In this document: piece after piece, positions 6,243 through 11,116 of the stretch
How positions within the stretch are numbered: position 1 is the first letter of the stretch
Layout of the letters: each line of letters begins with the position of its first letter
From: DASVEG01 sp036380695
GTDB taxonomy: Bacteria; Actinomycetota; Acidimicrobiia; Acidimicrobiales; CADCTF01
DNA length: 11,116 nucleotides
Direction of reading: 5' to 3'
Assembly (NCBI GenBank): GCA_036380695.1
Contig: DASVEG010000137.1
Location: 1-11,116, forward strand
The notes under the pieces: model-generated
Told to the model about the DNA's origin: nothing
Database searches by the model: none
Seen by the model: the letters and a program-made list of their open reading frames with translations, nothing else
Made by a program: the position numbers and the translations under genes

Positions 6243-8294
6243 TTACAGCGCGGTGGCTCCGGTGAACTCGGTGTCGCCATCGCCGACCACGCCGAGGACC
6301 GTGACCCGTTCGGCCGCGGTGACCCCGCTCTTCAGGTCGATCGCCCACGTCGTCGTCTCGGCCGCTGCGGTGCGGCCGACGAGGATCGCGGTACCGGGCT
6401 CTCCGTTCGGAGCCCATGCGATGTCGAACCCGTTCACGGTCCCGACGTCGATGCCGAGATCGCCGATCGCGGTGTACGTGCCGGTCGCCTCGTTGATCGT
6501 GCCGACCGTGTCCTCACCACCGTCGACGGCCCACAACGTCGACGACGTCGCGTCGGCGTTGTTGTTCGAATAGGCGATGGCGGTGATCGTCGTGTGACCG
6601 TTGAGCGCAGGACCTGCGGTCGACGCCCCGGTGTCCGGGTTGACCGTGATGTTCTCGTTGGCATTGCTCACGATGCGGACGACCTCGTCGACCGGATCCC
6701 AGTCGACACCGAACGTCGTTCCGGTCAGGTTGATGTTGTTGACCTCGCCACCGACGCGTTCCGCCGCGAGGTCGAGGTCGACCGCGTACAGCCGCCCGAC
6801 GGAGCCCTCACGCGTGAGGACGTAGACGACGTCGTCTTGCACGCTGTAGTCGAGGCCGACGATCGACTCGCCCTCGCCGATGCCGGTGAAGGGGAACAGG
6901 TCGCTCGCGTCACCGGCGAACTCGGTGTCGAACACGGTCACCTTGTTGTCGGCGGTGGACGCGACGACGACTTCGCCGACGAGCTGGCCGCGGATCGCGC
7001 CGCCGGGGAAGTCGGCGTTGTGCACGTTGACGTAGTAGCCCGCCGGGTTGTTCATGATCGCCGTCGTCAACGCCGGGCTGATCGCCTGGCATGCCGAGGC
7101 GAAGCCGTCCGCCCCAGGCAGCTTGCTGAACGTCACGACGACGTCGCCGTTCTGTCCGGCGACTTCCTTGTGGATGTGCGCCGCCGTCGGGGTGACGATG
7201 CCGCCGACCGTCATGGCGTAGCAGAGCTCGTCGCCGTCCTCGGAGAAGTCGAGGAACACCGTCCCGGTGCCGTCGCCGTCGCCGTCGGGGTTGCCAACGG
7301 CGGGGTTGACCTCTTGCTGGCCGTCGAGGGTGACGATGAAGTCGGGCCCGCTCACGGGGCTGAACGGAGCTGCGGCCATCCCGACGATCGGCTTGTTGAG
7401 CGGCTTGTTGCCCATCGAGCCGTAGAACGCCGCGTCGCCGTGGCTGAAGATGCCGCCGTCGGACGCGACGAGCCAGTAGCCGCGGCCGCTCACGGTCGGC
7501 GTCATCCCGACGATCGGCTTGTTGAGCGGGGTCGAACCCTGCGAGCCGAAGAAGCGGGTCGTGCCGTCGGTGGGGTTGGCGCCGAAGGTGAAGATGCCGC
7601 CGTCGGTCGCGACGAACCAGTAGCCGCCGCCGTCGGGGAACGCGGCCATGCCGACGATCGGCTTGTTCAGCCGCTTGTTGCCGGTCGAGCCGTAGAACGC
7701 GGCGTCGGGGCCGTAGGTGAAGATGCCACCGTCGGCGGCGACGAGGTAGTAGCCCTCACCGCCAGGGACGGTCGTCATCCCGACGATGGGCTGGTTGAGC
7801 GGACCGCCCCCGGCCGAGCCGTAGAACGTGGCGTCGCCGAACGTGAAGATGCCGCCGTCGGACGCGACGAGGTAGTAGCCCTGGCCGGTGGGGCTGGACG
7901 CCATGCCGACGATCGGCTTGTTCAACGGCATCGAGCCCGTCGACCCGAAGAAGTCGGCGTCGCCGAAGTTGAAGATGCCGCCGTCCGACGCGACGAGCCA
8001 GTAGCCGTCACCGGTGGGCGTGGGCGCCATGCCGACGATCGGCTTGTTCAACGGCATCGAGCCCGTCGACCCGTAGAACTCGGGGCCGGTGCCCTGGTTG
8101 CCGAACGTGAAGATGCCGCCGTCGGTGGCCACCATCCAGTAGCCCTCGCCGAGGGTGCCTTGCGCCCGGACGCCGTCGTCCGCGGTCGCCGGTGCGGCGG
8201 CCACGGGCAGGACGGCGACCATTGCCGCAAGAAGTACGGCCGCGATCAATGCCGCGCGAGTCCGGCCCGTTCCGGGCCTTTCCTCGACGTTCAT
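6243..8294 (-). CDS. secreted three-part protein: six GYWLVASDGGIF repeats, CHRD domain, DUF4394 domain
   Basis: A 683-aa exported protein. Residues about 11-38 are a signal peptide ending near ATA-DD. Six repeats follow (starting at residues 51, 97, 139, 181, 225 and 272). Each runs from GYW-x-VA-x-DGGIF through F-x-GS-x-G to LNKPIVGM, spaced 42-47 residues apart, as in the beta-propeller-like repeats common in secreted actinobacterial proteins. Residues about 317-439 form a CHRD domain (VTLDGQQEVNP at 321-331, AAHIH at 371-375, YVNVHNADFPGGAIRGQL at 421-438). Residues about 447-680 match the DUF4394 pattern: 'DNKVTVFDTE', 'FGVDWDPVDEVVRIVSNA', and 'TAIAYSNN'. There is no LPXTG or C-terminal helix, so release or loose wall association is likely. 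ATG at 8294 has GGGAGG 6 nt upstream. It is monocistronic by its own terminator. Function is unknown; an extracellular binding or matrix role is an inference from the domains. Confidence 0.85.
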   Translation of the reverse strand: MNVEERPGTGRTRAALIAAVLLAAMVAVLPVAAAPATADDGVRAQGTLGEGYWMVATDGGIFTFGNQGTGPEFYGSTGSMPLNKPIVGMAPTPTGDGYWLVASDGGIFNFGDADFFGSTGSMPLNKPIVGMASSPTGQGYYLVASDGGIFTFGDATFYGSAGGGPLNQPIVGMTTVPGGEGYYLVAADGGIFTYGPDAAFYGSTGNKRLNKPIVGMAAFPDGGGYWFVATDGGIFTFGANPTDGTTRFFGSQGSTPLNKPIVGMTPTVSGRGYWLVASDGGIFSHGDAAFYGSMGNKPLNKPIVGMAAAPFSPVSGPDFIVTLDGQQEVNPAVGNPDGDGDGTGTVFLDFSEDGDELCYAMTVGGIVTPTAAHIHKEVAGQNGDVVVTFSKLPGADGFASACQAISPALTTAIMNNPAGYYVNVHNADFPGGAIRGQLVGEVVVASTADNKVTVFDTEFAGDASDLFPFTGIGEGESIVGLDYSVQDDVVYVLTREGSVGRLYAVDLDLAAERVGGEVNNINLTGTTFGVDWDPVDEVVRIVSNANENITVNPDTGASTAGPALNGHTTITAIAYSNNNADATSSTLWAVDGGEDTVGTINEATGTYTAIGDLGIDVGTVNGFDIAWAPNGEPGTAILVGRTAAAETTTWAIDLKSGVTAAERVTVLGVVGDGDTEFTGATAL
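7368..8144 (-). repeat. six tandem 42-47-codon repeats within the secreted protein
   Basis: The six protein repeats (residues 51-309) are visible in DNA as recurring segments encoding DGGIF and LNKPIVGM. They are coding repeats in frame, not CRISPR or intergenic repeats. Most copies have diverged at synonymous positions, while neighbouring copies 1 and 2 are nearly identical over part of their length. Confidence 0.9.
7899..8073 (-). repeat. 49-bp exact direct repeat between protein repeats 1 and 2
   Basis: Positions 7899-7947 and 8025-8073 are identical over 49 bp and lie exactly 126 bp (42 codons) apart. They encode the shared GSTGSMPLNKPIVGMA segment. Such identity at synonymous sites points to recent duplication or gene conversion within the array. 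Confidence 0.85.
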
Positions 8295-8300
8295 CCTGTT

Positions 8301-8327
8301 CCTCCCTTTGTGGATGTGCCGACACTA
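8301..8327 (-). promoter_or_regulatory. ribosome site and possible -10 of the secreted repeat protein
   Basis: GGGAGG (8306-8301) lies 6 nt before the ATG at 8294 and is a strong ribosome site. TAGTGT (8327-8322) fits the -10 form TAnnnT and would give a leader of roughly 20 nt. The region upstream offers only a weak -35 (TTTCAC, 16 nt away), so the promoter part is tentative. Confidence 0.5.
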
Positions 8328-8374
8328 ACCGCACGTTCGGCCGGTGAAACGGACGGCGTCGCCACACGCCCTGA

Positions 8375-8425
8375 TCGCTTTTGGCCACAACGTGGGGTCA
8401 GCGCCCACTTTCTGGCCAAGAGCGG
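8375..8425. other. long interrupted hairpin in the clpC-repeat protein gap
   Basis: Positions 8375-8387 pair with 8413-8425 over 13 bp (core TTGGCCA/TGGCCAA, with two G-U pairs on the plus-strand RNA). After a symmetric 4x4 internal loop, GTGGG (8392-8396) pairs with CCCAC (8404-8408) around a 7-nt loop. The G-U pairs become A-C mismatches on the minus strand, so the structure favours plus-strand RNA. No coding frame explains it. Its role is unknown. Confidence 0.4.
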
Positions 8426-8473
8426 ACGGCGGGGCGGACCCCAAAGCGAGGGCGGACGCGCGGGGCTGACGCG

Positions 8474-8508
8474 GCGAGGCCCGCCCCCCGTGGGAGGGCG
8501 GGCCTCGC
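8474..8508 (-). terminator. hairpin terminator downstream of clpC
   Basis: GCGAGGCCCGCCC (8474-8486) and its exact complement (8496-8508) form a 13-bp stem with a 9-nt loop, 18 nt after the clpC stop. There is no U-tract on the minus strand side. Position and stability support a terminator, although it lacks the classical tail. Confidence 0.7.
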
Positions 8509-8526
8509 TCGGTCGTGGCGCGAGGG

Positions 8527-11037
<2,511 letters not shown>

Positions 11038-11044
11038 GTGACCG

Positions 11045-11050
11045 CCTCCT
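11045..11050 (-). promoter_or_regulatory. Shine-Dalgarno sequence deciding the clpC TTG start
   Basis: A perfect AGGAGG lies 7 nt before the TTG at 11037. No ATG or GTG start in frame fits the conserved N-terminus, so this site fixes the unusual TTG initiation codon. Confidence 0.9.
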
Positions 11051-11060
11051 AAGACGGTTG

Positions 11061-11082
11061 GCGTCTACGCACAAGTCTACTT
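11061..11082. promoter_or_regulatory. paired GTCTAC palindromes in the clpC leader/promoter
   Basis: GCGTCTACGC (11061-11070) and AAGTCTACTT (11073-11082) are two 10-bp palindromes sharing the GTCTAC core, offset by 12 bp. On the minus strand the second contains TAGACT (11079-11074), which fits a -10 and would place the transcript start about 30 nt before the clpC start codon. No good -35 is seen at 16-18 nt. They do not match the ClgR box as I know it. An operator for a clpC regulator is possible but unproven. Confidence 0.45.
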
Positions 11083-11116
11083 AGGGAGGGTGACAACAAC
11101 CGGGGCGGGGACTCCT

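Noticed and set aside
7368..8144. Regularly spaced repeats as a CRISPR array
   Set aside because: The units are in-frame protein repeats of 42-47 codons with diverged copies, not short identical repeats with unique spacers, and no cas genes are present.

Overview
The window is very G+C-rich DNA with codons heavily biased to G or C in the third position. It encodes an actinobacterial-style gene set: a full-length ClpC with a TTG start, an LppM-like lipoprotein, a YtkA-tailed membrane protein, a zinc metalloprotease of an actinobacterial secreted family, and a long secreted protein with 'GYWLVASDGGIF' repeats. That repeat type is one I associate with Acidimicrobiia (Ilumatobacter-like) genomes, so an acidimicrobial or other deep actinobacterial chromosome is the best guess. 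This is an inference from protein style, not a phylogenetic test. I see no phage, IS element, CRISPR array or RNA gene.

Layout. (1) 53-1336, plus strand: an MFS exporter, the only plus-strand gene, converging on and overlapping the next gene by 38 bp. (2) 1299-3790, minus strand: a TetR regulator followed, through an ATGA stop/start overlap, by a 587-aa polytopic membrane protein with an internally duplicated Trp-His motif and a YtkA/CopC-like extracytoplasmic domain. Two adjacent 15-bp palindromes and a good leaderless promoter sit directly on the regulator's start codon. (3) 3841-4970, minus strand: a universal stress protein and an LppM-like lipoprotein joined by a TAGTG overlap. (4) 4969-5001: a perfect 12-bp hairpin between the protease and stress-protein genes. 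(5) 5015-6037, minus strand: a secreted zinc metalloprotease. (6) 6181-6219: an intrinsic terminator. (7) 6243-8294, minus strand: a secreted three-part protein (six repeats, a CHRD domain and a DUF4394 domain). (8) 8295-8526: a structured intergenic region with two hairpins. (9) 8527-11037, minus strand: clpC, with a canonical Shine-Dalgarno sequence and a paired GTCTAC motif in its leader.

How it fits together. The window is mostly a set of separate small transcription units read on the minus strand. ClpC and the stress protein belong to protein quality control and stress physiology. The lipoprotein, metalloprotease and repeat/CHRD protein are exported. The most cohesive and least familiar unit is the TetR plus duplicated-histidine membrane protein, which looks autoregulated and may be metal- or copper-linked. 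It is the best candidate here for an undescribed system, but its function is inferred, not shown.
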